A DNA stretch of 64,000 bases, from NCBI RefSeq assembly GCF_002051585.1, contig NZ_MZGX01000012.1, positions 1 to 64,000 of the forward strand, written 5' to 3'. How positions within the stretch are numbered: the stretch's first letter is position 1; the number at the start of each line of letters is the position of its first letter. Under the pieces are notes generated by a model. That model saw only the letters and a program-made list of their open reading frames with translations, did not search any database and had not been told where the DNA came from. A program made the position numbers and the translations under genes. The stretch is from Ruminiclostridium hungatei (lineage in GTDB: Bacteria > Bacillota > Clostridia > Acetivibrionales > DSM-1351). Below are positions 52,989-61,563 of this stretch, in pieces.

Positions 52989-54752
52989 ATGAATATATTT
53001 GAAGGTAAGGACTATTTTCTGTTTGATGGTGCCATGGGGACCTATTATTCATCCAAATACAACGGGGAGATTGCTTGTGAGGCCGCTAATCTGACACACA
53101 GCCAGGCAATTCTTGAGATACATAAGGAATATATTGAAGCCGGGGCCAATGCCATTAAAACAAATACCTTTGCTGCCAACAGGTTTTCATTGTCCTGTGA
53201 GCAGGCAGAGGTGGAACTGATCATAAAAAAAGGTTTTGAAATTGCCTTGAGTGCCGCTGGAAACAGGGAAGTGGCTGTTTTTGCAGATATCGGCCCCATC
53301 CCCTCCGCCCAGGTTATTGACCAGGAGGAAGAATACAAAAAGCTGGCGGATATTTTTCTCTCCTGCGGTGCTGAGAATTTTCTCTTTGAAACCTTTCCGC
53401 AATATGATATTGTTCTTGAAATTTCTGCATATATACGGTTAAAAAAACCAAGTGCAGGGATAATTGCTTCCTTTGCCGTTTATCCCGATGGGTATACCAA
53501 GGAAGGCTTGTTTTATCAGGATATTTTCAACAGGGTTAATGCAAGCGGGCTGGTTGATGCCTGCGGTTTTAACTGCATAAGCGGTCCTGCTCATATGTGC
53601 AGGCTGGTAAGCTCCCTGGAGCTTGACGGCAGGCTTTTGAGCATAATGCCAAATTCGGGATACCCTGCCTCGGAGCGCGGAAGAGCCGTTTACGTGGACA
53701 ATTCCCAGTATTTTGCCGGCAAAATGCTGGAACTGAAGAACATGGGAGTAAGGATTTTGGGAGGCTGCTGCGGAACAACTCCCCACCACATAGCTGTCAC
53801 TGCAAAACTGCTTGCAGACAACATAAGCACCGCGGGCAGTCCGGAACAACAGAGCGGCAAAGCCACAGGCAAAACCGGAGATAAGCCGCTGCTCCGCAGG
53901 CTGGTTTCTGAGAAAAAGCCCATACTGGTGGAAATAGACCCGCCTTTTGATACCAATTGGGAGTATATGCTCAGAGACGCCTTCCTGCTGAAAAAAGCCG
54001 GTGCGGATATGATAACCATAGCAGATTCCCCGCTGGCTAAGGCCAGGGCAGACAGCTCAATCATGGCTGCAAAACTGCAGAGGGAGGCAGGCTTGCCTGC
54101 CATGCCGCATATTACCTGCAGAGATAAGAACCTGCTGGGTATAAAGGCAACCCTGCTGGCTTTGAATATTGAGGGTATAAGAAACATACTTGTGGTTACC
54201 GGCGATCCCATTGCAAATATTGAGAGGAAGGATATTAAGGGTGTGTTCAGCATGAACTCCTCAAACCTGGCAAATTACGTTTCCAGTCTGAATGCCAACA
54301 TATTCGGAGAGGCTTCCTTTGAAATCGGCGGGGCATTAAATGTAAATGCCCCCAATTTTGATGCGGAACTGAGACGTTCTGCCAAAAAGCTTGAAAACGG
54401 AATAAGCTTTTTCCTGACACAGGCCATATATACCGAAGCGGCTGTAAATAATACCATAAGAGCGATAGAGGAATTAAAGGTGCCGGTTTTTGCAGGTATA
54501 ATGCCCATAGTGGGCTATAAGAATGCCCAATTTATTAATAATGAGGTTCCCGGAATAGAAATCGACGAAGACACCGTAGAAAGCTTTCGTGACAAGAGCA
54601 GGGAGGAAGCAGAGCTGCTTGGTATAGAACACTCTCTGAAGTGTATAAATAAATTATATGGACATGTATCCGGTTTTTACATAATGACCCCGCTTAAGAG
54701 GATTCAAGTGGTATGCCGGTTGATTAAAAGTATTAAGGAGATAAATGAATGA
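52989..54752 (+). CDS. Bifunctional homocysteine S-methyltransferase / methylene-THF reductase
   Basis: The frame is open from 52932, but ATG 52989 behind AAAGGAAATG gives 587 residues. Residues 1-285 form a homocysteine methyltransferase barrel (LFDGAMGTYY, zinc ligands Cys in ACGFNC and GGCCGTTPHHI). Residues about 310-587 form an MTHFR domain (ILVEIDPPFDTN, LVVTGDP, FFLTQAIY). Fusions of this type are known in Clostridia. The protein lacks the B12 and pterin domains of MetH; the pterin domain is encoded by the next gene, which overlaps by ATGA. A corrinoid carrier must come from elsewhere. Confidence 0.9.
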   Translation: MNIFEGKDYFLFDGAMGTYYSSKYNGEIACEAANLTHSQAILEIHKEYIEAGANAIKTNTFAANRFSLSCEQAEVELIIKKGFEIALSAAGNREVAVFADIGPIPSAQVIDQEEEYKKLADIFLSCGAENFLFETFPQYDIVLEISAYIRLKKPSAGIIASFAVYPDGYTKEGLFYQDIFNRVNASGLVDACGFNCISGPAHMCRLVSSLELDGRLLSIMPNSGYPASERGRAVYVDNSQYFAGKMLELKNMGVRILGGCCGTTPHHIAVTAKLLADNISTAGSPEQQSGKATGKTGDKPLLRRLVSEKKPILVEIDPPFDTNWEYMLRDAFLLKKAGADMITIADSPLAKARADSSIMAAKLQREAGLPAMPHITCRDKNLLGIKATLLALNIEGIRNILVVTGDPIANIERKDIKGVFSMNSSNLANYVSSLNANIFGEASFEIGGALNVNAPNFDAELRRSAKKLENGISFFLTQAIYTEAAVNNTIRAIEELKVPVFAGIMPIVGYKNAQFINNEVPGIEIDEDTVESFRDKSREEAELLGIEHSLKCINKLYGHVSGFYIMTPLKRIQVVCRLIKSIKEINE

Positions 54753-55537
54753 TTATTGTAGGTGAAAAGTTAAACAGCTCCATTCCAAGGATTTTTGAGC
54801 TCATGAAAGCCAGGAATAGCGAAGAACTTAAAAAAATTGCCGTTGCTCAGCAGGAGGCAGGTGCAAATTACCTGGATATCAATACGGCGATTTTCAGAGA
54901 GCAGGAAACGGAAATGCTGGAATATGTGCTGGGTATCGTACTGGAAAGCACCGATTGCGGTATAATGCTGGATTCCCCTTCCCCCGCGGTAATAGAAAAG
55001 GCAATTGGCCGGATAACCGGCAGAGATGTGATTATCAACTCAATAACACTTCAGGACAGGATAAATGAGCTGCTGCCTGTTGTAAAAAGCCACAAATGCG
55101 GTATTGTGGGCCTGCCCATAGATAAGGACGGAATTCCAAAAACCTCCGAAAAAAGGCTGGAAAATTCGTTGAAGCTTGTGGAAATACTTCAGGAGGCAGG
55201 AGTTCCGGAGGACAAGATATATATTGATGTTTTGGCGGAAGCCCTTGCGGTGGAAAATGAGAATGCAAAAACGACCATTGATACAATAGCGGCTTTGAGG
55301 AAAGCACAGTCTGATATTCATATTATATGCGGGGTATCAAATGTATCCTTTGGCTTGCCAAAAAGGCCGGATATAAATGCGGCCTTTCTCAATACGGCAA
55401 TTTATGCAGGCCTGGACAGCGGCATAGTTGACATAACAAATGAACAAATACAGAGTACGATATTTATTTCCGAAATGATTGCCGGTAAGGACGAATTTTG
55501 TATGGAATACCTGACCTATTTCAGAAGTAAGAAATAA
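54749..55537 (+). CDS. Methyl-THF:corrinoid methyltransferase (AcsE/MetH pterin-domain type)
   Basis: This 262-residue protein starts inside the previous stop (ATGA). It is a pterin-binding TIM barrel: GEKLNSSIPRI, GANYLDINTA, LDSPSPAVIEKAI, INSITLQ, VGLPIDKDGIP and ICGVSNVSFGLPKRP. These match AcsE and the second MetH domain. It should move the methyl group of methyl-THF to a cobalamin protein. Fused MetH has this domain internally, so here methionine synthase appears split. In an acetogen it would feed CO dehydrogenase, but no such genes are in the window. Confidence 0.9.
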   Translation: MIIVGEKLNSSIPRIFELMKARNSEELKKIAVAQQEAGANYLDINTAIFREQETEMLEYVLGIVLESTDCGIMLDSPSPAVIEKAIGRITGRDVIINSITLQDRINELLPVVKSHKCGIVGLPIDKDGIPKTSEKRLENSLKLVEILQEAGVPEDKIYIDVLAEALAVENENAKTTIDTIAALRKAQSDIHIICGVSNVSFGLPKRPDINAAFLNTAIYAGLDSGIVDITNEQIQSTIFISEMIAGKDEFCMEYLTYFRSKK

Positions 55538-55688
55538 AGGTCGATTGGCACTGTTATCCATGTTTGAGCAAACCTTCCATTTGCCATAGATGCTTAATAA
55601 TATTATGCTATTAAGATAAGCTTATATGTGATAAAATGTTTACGAAAAATTGTTAAGCACTAATTTGCAAATCGGAGGAGTACCGTCA

Positions 55689-57401
55689 ATGAAAAACAAA
55701 CCGTTGTATGAAGTAAGAAAGATTTCGGATCTGAAGGATATGATTGAACAGAGCTCAAGGATATATGCAGATAAGGCTGCATTCCTGGTAAAGCCCAGGA
55801 CTGGCGGCGACTATGTTCCCGTGTCCTTTAAAAAGTTCAAGGAAGATATTGACGCTTTGGGGACAGCTTTGATGAGTCTTGGTCTTAAGGGTAAGAAAAT
55901 TGCTTTGATAGGTGAGAACAGATATGAATGGGCAACCTCATACCTGGCGGCCTGCAACGGAACAGGAATAATAGTTCCCCTTGACAAGGAACTTCCACAG
56001 AATGAAGTTGAGAACTGTCTGCAAAGAAGCCATGCAGATGCGATTATTTTTTCGGGAGCGGTTTCTGGAAATATTGAAAATATTTCTAAGAATATTACAA
56101 GCTGCAAGTATTTTATCAACATGGATGCAGATGAGGATTCAAATGGCCAGATAGCATATTCGGGTCTGATAAAAAAAGGGTACGAGCTTCTGGACCAGGG
56201 AAACAGAGATTTTACTGAGGCAGAGGTGGATAGAGAGGCCATGAATATCTTATTATTTACCTCGGGTACTACCGACAAATCCAAGGCAGTCATGCTGTCC
56301 CACAGGAATATTGCGGAAAACCTCATGGCCATGTGCTCCATGCTTTATATAGACGATAAGGACGTATTTCTTTCGGTGCTGCCCATGCACCATACCTATG
56401 AGTGTACCTGCGGTTTTCTCTGTCAGATGTACAGAGGCTGCACGGTGGCTTTTTGCGAAGGACTCCGGCATATAGTGAAGAACCTCAGAGAATCGGGCTG
56501 TACAATGATGAATGGGGTACCGCTTGTTTTCGAGTCAATTTACAAGCAGTTGATGAACCAGGTAGCCAAAAAGCCGGGCGGACCGGGAAAGCTCAAAATG
56601 GGAATAAGGCTGAGCAAGCTTGCGGGAGTGTTTGGTTTTGATATCCGCAGAAAGCTGTTTGCCGAAATTCACGATGCACTGGGCGGGCATCTGAGGATGT
56701 TCATCAGCGGTGCAGCAGCCATTGACCCACAGGTTTCAAGGGGGTTCCGGGAAATAGGCATAAAGCTGGTACAGGGCTATGGCCTCACTGAATGTGCACC
56801 CATTGTGGGCTTGAACAGGGACTGCTGGTTTAAGGACGATGCGGCAGGACTTCCCTTGCCGGGGCTGAGTGTTGTTATAGACATGCCTGACAATGAAGGC
56901 GTGGGTGAAATAAAGGTCAAGGGACCAAGTGTCATGTCCGGTTATTATGAAAATAAAGAGGCAACAGACGCCGCCATAAGAGACGGCTGGTTCTATACCG
57001 GTGATATGGGCTTTTTGGATTCCGACGGTTTTATTCATATAACAGGAAGAATGAAAAATGTCATTGTAACAAAAAACGGAAAGAATGTGTACCCTGAAGA
57101 GATTGAGACACTTTTGAACAGGAGTGATTATATCAAAGAGTCCCTGGTTTACGGTACGGACGGGAAGGATGATGTTATAGTCTGTGCCCAGATTGTACCC
57201 GACAAGGAAAAGATTGAAGAGGATATGGCCAACAATGTGCTTCCGCAGATGGATGTTCATTCCATAATCAGTTCGGAGGTCAAGAGGATAAACAAAGAAC
57301 TTGTGACTTACAAATATGTCAAGGAGTTTACATTGAGGGACACTGAATTTGAAAAGACAACAACCAAAAAGATAAAGAGATATCAGGAGTTGAAAAAATA
57401 G
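55689..57401 (+). CDS. AMP-forming long-chain acyl-CoA synthetase (FadD/FACL-like)
   Basis: ATG 55689 lies behind CGGAGGAG; the frame extends to 55650. The 570-residue enzyme has the AMP-binding P-loop LLFTSGTTDKSKAVMLSHRN, QGYGLTECAPIVG, GWFYTGDMGFLD and a C-terminal catalytic lysine in TTTKKIKR. It activates a carboxylic acid, probably a fatty acid, to acyl-CoA through acyl-AMP. No membrane segment is needed. The inositol-phosphatase-family gene starts at the base after its stop. Confidence 0.9.
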   Translation: MKNKPLYEVRKISDLKDMIEQSSRIYADKAAFLVKPRTGGDYVPVSFKKFKEDIDALGTALMSLGLKGKKIALIGENRYEWATSYLAACNGTGIIVPLDKELPQNEVENCLQRSHADAIIFSGAVSGNIENISKNITSCKYFINMDADEDSNGQIAYSGLIKKGYELLDQGNRDFTEAEVDREAMNILLFTSGTTDKSKAVMLSHRNIAENLMAMCSMLYIDDKDVFLSVLPMHHTYECTCGFLCQMYRGCTVAFCEGLRHIVKNLRESGCTMMNGVPLVFESIYKQLMNQVAKKPGGPGKLKMGIRLSKLAGVFGFDIRRKLFAEIHDALGGHLRMFISGAAAIDPQVSRGFREIGIKLVQGYGLTECAPIVGLNRDCWFKDDAAGLPLPGLSVVIDMPDNEGVGEIKVKGPSVMSGYYENKEATDAAIRDGWFYTGDMGFLDSDGFIHITGRMKNVIVTKNGKNVYPEEIETLLNRSDYIKESLVYGTDGKDDVIVCAQIVPDKEKIEEDMANNVLPQMDVHSIISSEVKRINKELVTYKYVKEFTLRDTEFEKTTTKKIKRYQELKK

Positions 57402-58193
57402 ATGGAGAGTTTATTGGATACCGCATTGGACCAGGCTGAGAAGCTGGTCAGGGAAGTAAGCGCTCTTCTGCTTTCCGACATGGAGGGCAGGGAGATCATC
57501 ACCAAAAGCGGTGATGCTAATTTTGTCACAGAGATTGATTTAATGGTACAGGAAAAAGTTATCAAGGGCTTGTGTGGTATTCTTCCAAACAGCAATATTA
57601 TTGCAGAGGAAACCAAAGCCAACGATTTTACCCTGGGAAAGTATACGTGGATTCTTGACCCCGTAGATGGGACCACAAACCTCATGTACGGCTATAAATA
57701 TTCATGCATAGCTCTGGGGCTGGTGGCAGACGGCATACCCTATGCCGGAATTGTATACAATCCCTACCTGCAGGAGCTGTTTACAGCCCGCAAGGGAAAA
57801 GGTGCCTTTGTCAATGGGAGGCCCATAGCCGTGACAGGCAGCAGAACCCTTGGTGACAGCCTGATTACCTTCGGCACTTCTCCATATGATAAGGGAAAGG
57901 CTGATGAAACCTTCAGGGTGACAAAAAACATTTTTCTTAAATGCAGGGATGTCAGGCGCTCGGGCTGTGCCGCACTGGATATATGCAATGTGGCTGCCGG
58001 AAGGATGGACGGGTTTTATGAAATGGAGCTCCAACCCTGGGATTATGCCGGGGCCTCGGTGGTTCTGGAGGAGGCGGGAGGCTGTATTACCGATTGGGAC
58101 GGTAACAGTCTGAGTTATGTACATAAGGCCTCTGCCATAGCATCAAACGGACATATACACCGGGAACTTAATAATATCCTAAGGGACAAGTAG
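57402..58193 (+). CDS. Inositol-monophosphatase-family phosphatase
   Basis: The 263-residue protein begins immediately after the acyl-CoA synthetase stop, with CAGGAG inside that gene. The metal-binding motifs are GDANFVTEID, EET, LDPVDGTTNLMYGY and WDYAGASVVLEEAGG, all as expected for the Mg-dependent IMPase family. Substrates in the family include inositol phosphates, fructose-1,6-bisphosphate and PAP. The true substrate is not clear. It is translationally linked to the upstream gene and ends at a terminator. Confidence 0.9.
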   Translation: MESLLDTALDQAEKLVREVSALLLSDMEGREIITKSGDANFVTEIDLMVQEKVIKGLCGILPNSNIIAEETKANDFTLGKYTWILDPVDGTTNLMYGYKYSCIALGLVADGIPYAGIVYNPYLQELFTARKGKGAFVNGRPIAVTGSRTLGDSLITFGTSPYDKGKADETFRVTKNIFLKCRDVRRSGCAALDICNVAAGRMDGFYEMELQPWDYAGASVVLEEAGGCITDWDGNSLSYVHKASAIASNGHIHRELNNILRDK

Positions 58194-58204
58194 CAGCATG
58201 ACGG

Positions 58205-58244
58205 CACTCGGATAACTTTTACAGGTTAATCCGGGTGTTTTTTT
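58205..58244 (+). terminator. Intrinsic terminator after the IMPase-family gene
   Basis: CACTCGGATAAC pairs with GTTAATCCGGGTG (one wobble, one bulge) and is followed by TTTTTTT at 58238-58244. Confidence 0.88.
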
Positions 58245-58339
58245 GTGTCCAAAATTCCTGACTGATTTCGTACAAATTCAACCAGTTTTTGGCATTTATT
58301 TTCATATGAACGAATAATACGTTGTATATATTATGCTTA

Positions 58340-58369
58340 TTGACAGATCGTTGAACAATTTGGTACAAT
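58340..58369 (+). promoter_or_regulatory. Promoter of the large secreted protein gene
   Basis: TTGACA at 58340-58345 and TACAAT at 58364-58369 are 18 bases apart, about 50 bases before the start codon. Confidence 0.8.
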
Positions 58370-58422
58370 AAGGAACGTATTTACTTTTATGTAAAAAAAT
58401 ACAATATTAAGGGGGTTGAAGT

Positions 58423-61400
58423 ATGTCATCAAAAGGAAAAAAATCCATTTCCTTAGTTTTATTTCTTCTTATTTTGTTTATGTCTTTGCCGGGAGAGTCT
58501 TCTTATTTATTTGCAACGGCTGCAAATGCAAAAAATGGAATAACCAATCCCGATTTGAACAGATTGACAGGAAATGCCAAAAGCCTGCGGGAAACAGCAG
58601 CAGGAAATCCGGCAGGAGGAGCTGCGGAAGTATATGTGTCAGACAGCTCTGAAACGGAGCCGGGGCCGGAAGTGCGTGTGGAAACACCGGTGTTCAGTAT
58701 TCCGGCGGGAACTTATAACGGTGCTCAGAGTATTGAAATAACCTGTGCAACCCAGGGAGCAGAAATTAAATATACCACAGACGGTACAATACCGGATGTG
58801 AATTCTCCCAATTATACCGGACCTATAATAATTACAACTGCCACCACCATAACTGCCGCGGCCTATAAGGACGGAATGGCGGATTCGGAGACAGCGGCAG
58901 TCCGATACATAATAGAGATTACAGCCACAGACGCCGATGGAAGTCCTGTAGATATGAGCCTGTGGAGCTGTTATGAAAATCCCGACGGCCTCTCTTATAC
59001 TCTTTCAGCCTACTGCGGGGATATTGCTGACGGAAGGATTTTGGGCAAGGTTCCGGCGGTAATTGACGGAAAGCCGGTTACGGCAATGAAATGGACCTTT
59101 TCGGGATGTATGGATCTGACAGTTGCACCTGAAATACCCGAAAGCGTCACAGAGCTGTGTTATACCTTCAACAACTGCATAAACCTGCTTCAGGCACCGG
59201 AAATACCTGCCGGCGTTATAAATATGGAATATGCCTTTTCGGCCTGCTCGGCTCTTTTGCAGGCACCCGTAATACCAAGCGGTGTGACCAGCCTGAGTCA
59301 TACCTTCTATAATTGCAGAAAAATCACACAGGCGCCTGTTATACCAGGCAGTGTCAAAAATATGAGCTATGCTTTTGCAGGCTGTACAGGGCTGGTGCAA
59401 ACTCCTGGCATACCTTACGGAGTTACCGATATGAATTATGCCTTCTCAAGGTGTACGGGCCTTACTGCGGCTTCCGCCATACCAGGGAGCGTAAGAAATC
59501 TGAAATATGCTTTCAGCGGCTGCACCGGCCTTACCTGGGGGCCTGAAATATCGGACGGCATAACCGATATGAGCTATGTTTTCACAAATTGCAGCAGTCT
59601 GACAGATATGCCGGATATTCCGGACAGTGTAAGAAATATGAGCTATGCCTTCAGCTTCTGCAGCAGCCTGGCCCAGGCGCCTGCCATACCGTACGGTGTG
59701 ACAAATATAAATGGAGCCTTCAGCCATTGCGGCAGTCTGGTACAAGCTCCCATAATTCCCGAAAGCGTAACAATTATGAGTTACACCTTTTGGGGTTGTG
59801 CCGGCCTTGCAGGCGATGTACATATACCCGACTCCGTAACTGAGCTTAGCAATATTTTTCTGGAGACCTCAATGCCCATAAATATGCTTTATAGTGCTGC
59901 AAATACCGCAGCAGAGGCATATTTTGCCCCTGAGAATGTCAGAAAGGCCCCAGAAGGCGGGATTGAGACAACGGCTGCGCCGGAATTTTATCCTGCACCG
60001 GGCATTTATCAGGGGCCCCTGACCATTGAACTGAGCAGCGCCACCACCGGGGCGGCAATATATTATACTTTGGACGGCTCGGAACCCACTGCCGGCTCCA
60101 TTTGCTACACCGGACCGGTAAATGTGGCAGAAACCACCACTGTCAGGGCTGTTGCCCTCAGGGAAGGTATGGAGGCCTCTGAGATAAGCAGGGCGGAATA
60201 CACCATTGAAAAGCCTTTGCCGGCTATTCCAGCCGGCTTTAGAACGACGGAGACTTCTGAAAACAGCATCACTCTGGTATGGGAGGAGGCAGCCGGGGCG
60301 GACGGCTATGAGCTTGAATGTGACGGGAGTATTTTCAATATGGGAACCGCAGATCAATTCACCCATGAAGGGCTTGCGGCAAACAGCAGGCACACCTACC
60401 GCATAAGAGCAAAAAATGCTCAGGGTGAGGGAGAGTGGAGCCCTGCCCTGGTGGCCATGACAAAACTCTTGTGCCCGGCGGCGGACAGTATAAGCCGGAC
60501 GGACACAAGTGTCAGTATCGGCTGGAGTGCAGTTGACGGAGCGTTGGAATATGAGCTGGAACTGAACGGAGCTGTTGTCAGGACCTTATCCCTGACAGAG
60601 CATACCTTTACGGAGCTTGCTCCAAACACCGGCTGCACAATCAGGATAAGAGCGCTGGGAACTGAAAGCCAGAGCGGCTGGAGCAAGGAGTACAGGATTT
60701 ATACTCTGCTGCCCAAGCCTTCAGGTATCAGACAGACTGTAAGAGCAACCTTAGTACAACTGGACTGGGAACAAACGGATAGTGCAACAGGCTATGATAT
60801 AGAAATTGACGGAGAAATAGCGGCCCAGGTTATACAGCCATCCTTCACCAGCAGCGGTATTATTCCGGGCACAGAGCATAAATACAGGATTCGGGCAAAA
60901 ACAGCTTCAAATGTGGGACAGTGGAGCGAGGAAATAGTTTTGAGGACTTATCTGGACATACCGGAGGGAATTTCCGCAGATCCATTGGCGGACGCGGTGG
61001 TATTTTCCTGGAAGGGTGTGGAAGGCGCCACCGGCTATGATGTGAGTATTGATAATGTCACCATTGAAAATATATCTGAAACGGTGTACAAGCACACGGG
61101 ACTTGGGCCGTCAGAGACCCACAGCTACAAGCTCAGGGCACGATACAGAGAGGTGACGGGAGAATGGTCCCAGGAGCTGACTGTAAGTACTCCCCAGGCT
61201 GGCACCGCCATTTGCAGGGTCAGCGGAAAAAACGGAAGGGCTTTTGATATAAAGCTGTCTGCCGTGGATAAGGTACTCTATGCTCAAAAAACCTTTACCG
61301 TAACCTACGACCCGGAAGAAGCCGAGCTTGTGGACCTTTGCACACTTACGCAGGAAAAGGAACTTACAGCGGCAGATATTCCGGAAGCCAACATAAAGGT

Positions 61401-61545
61401 GCTCCGGTGCGTGCCGGGTGAAATCACCTTCTGCATAAAGAATCCCCGGATAATAGCGGGAGATTATTATAAAAACATTATAAATACCATCCAATTCAAG
61501 GCCAAAAAGGACGGGATAATTACTGTTACCTGTCAAATACAATAA
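58423..61545 (+). CDS. Large secreted repeat protein: CHB_HEX_C, BspA-like repeats, FnIII, cohesin-like end
   Basis: The 1040-residue protein starts at ATG 58423 behind AAGGGGGTTG and has a signal peptide. A chitobiase C-terminal-type module (TPVFSIPAGTYNGAQ.. YTTDGTIPD) lies near residues 85-160. About eleven 23-residue units of the form YAFSGCTGL..AP.IP..V..M (BspA/DUF285-like) span about 220-475. A second chitobiase-type module lies near 515-595, four FnIII modules near 600-920, and a cohesin-like end near 925-1040. There is no LPXTG, SLH or dockerin, so its attachment is unclear. It is 18 bases upstream of a subtilase gene. It may bind glycans or surfaces. Confidence 0.85.
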   Translation: MSSKGKKSISLVLFLLILFMSLPGESSYLFATAANAKNGITNPDLNRLTGNAKSLRETAAGNPAGGAAEVYVSDSSETEPGPEVRVETPVFSIPAGTYNGAQSIEITCATQGAEIKYTTDGTIPDVNSPNYTGPIIITTATTITAAAYKDGMADSETAAVRYIIEITATDADGSPVDMSLWSCYENPDGLSYTLSAYCGDIADGRILGKVPAVIDGKPVTAMKWTFSGCMDLTVAPEIPESVTELCYTFNNCINLLQAPEIPAGVINMEYAFSACSALLQAPVIPSGVTSLSHTFYNCRKITQAPVIPGSVKNMSYAFAGCTGLVQTPGIPYGVTDMNYAFSRCTGLTAASAIPGSVRNLKYAFSGCTGLTWGPEISDGITDMSYVFTNCSSLTDMPDIPDSVRNMSYAFSFCSSLAQAPAIPYGVTNINGAFSHCGSLVQAPIIPESVTIMSYTFWGCAGLAGDVHIPDSVTELSNIFLETSMPINMLYSAANTAAEAYFAPENVRKAPEGGIETTAAPEFYPAPGIYQGPLTIELSSATTGAAIYYTLDGSEPTAGSICYTGPVNVAETTTVRAVALREGMEASEISRAEYTIEKPLPAIPAGFRTTETSENSITLVWEEAAGADGYELECDGSIFNMGTADQFTHEGLAANSRHTYRIRAKNAQGEGEWSPALVAMTKLLCPAADSISRTDTSVSIGWSAVDGALEYELELNGAVVRTLSLTEHTFTELAPNTGCTIRIRALGTESQSGWSKEYRIYTLLPKPSGIRQTVRATLVQLDWEQTDSATGYDIEIDGEIAAQVIQPSFTSSGIIPGTEHKYRIRAKTASNVGQWSEEIVLRTYLDIPEGISADPLADAVVFSWKGVEGATGYDVSIDNVTIENISETVYKHTGLGPSETHSYKLRARYREVTGEWSQELTVSTPQAGTAICRVSGKNGRAFDIKLSAVDKVLYAQKTFTVTYDPEEAELVDLCTLTQEKELTAADIPEANIKVLRCVPGEITFCIKNPRIIAGDYYKNIINTIQFKAKKDGIITVTCQIQ

Positions 61546-61563
61546 GGAATCGGGGATAAGGAC

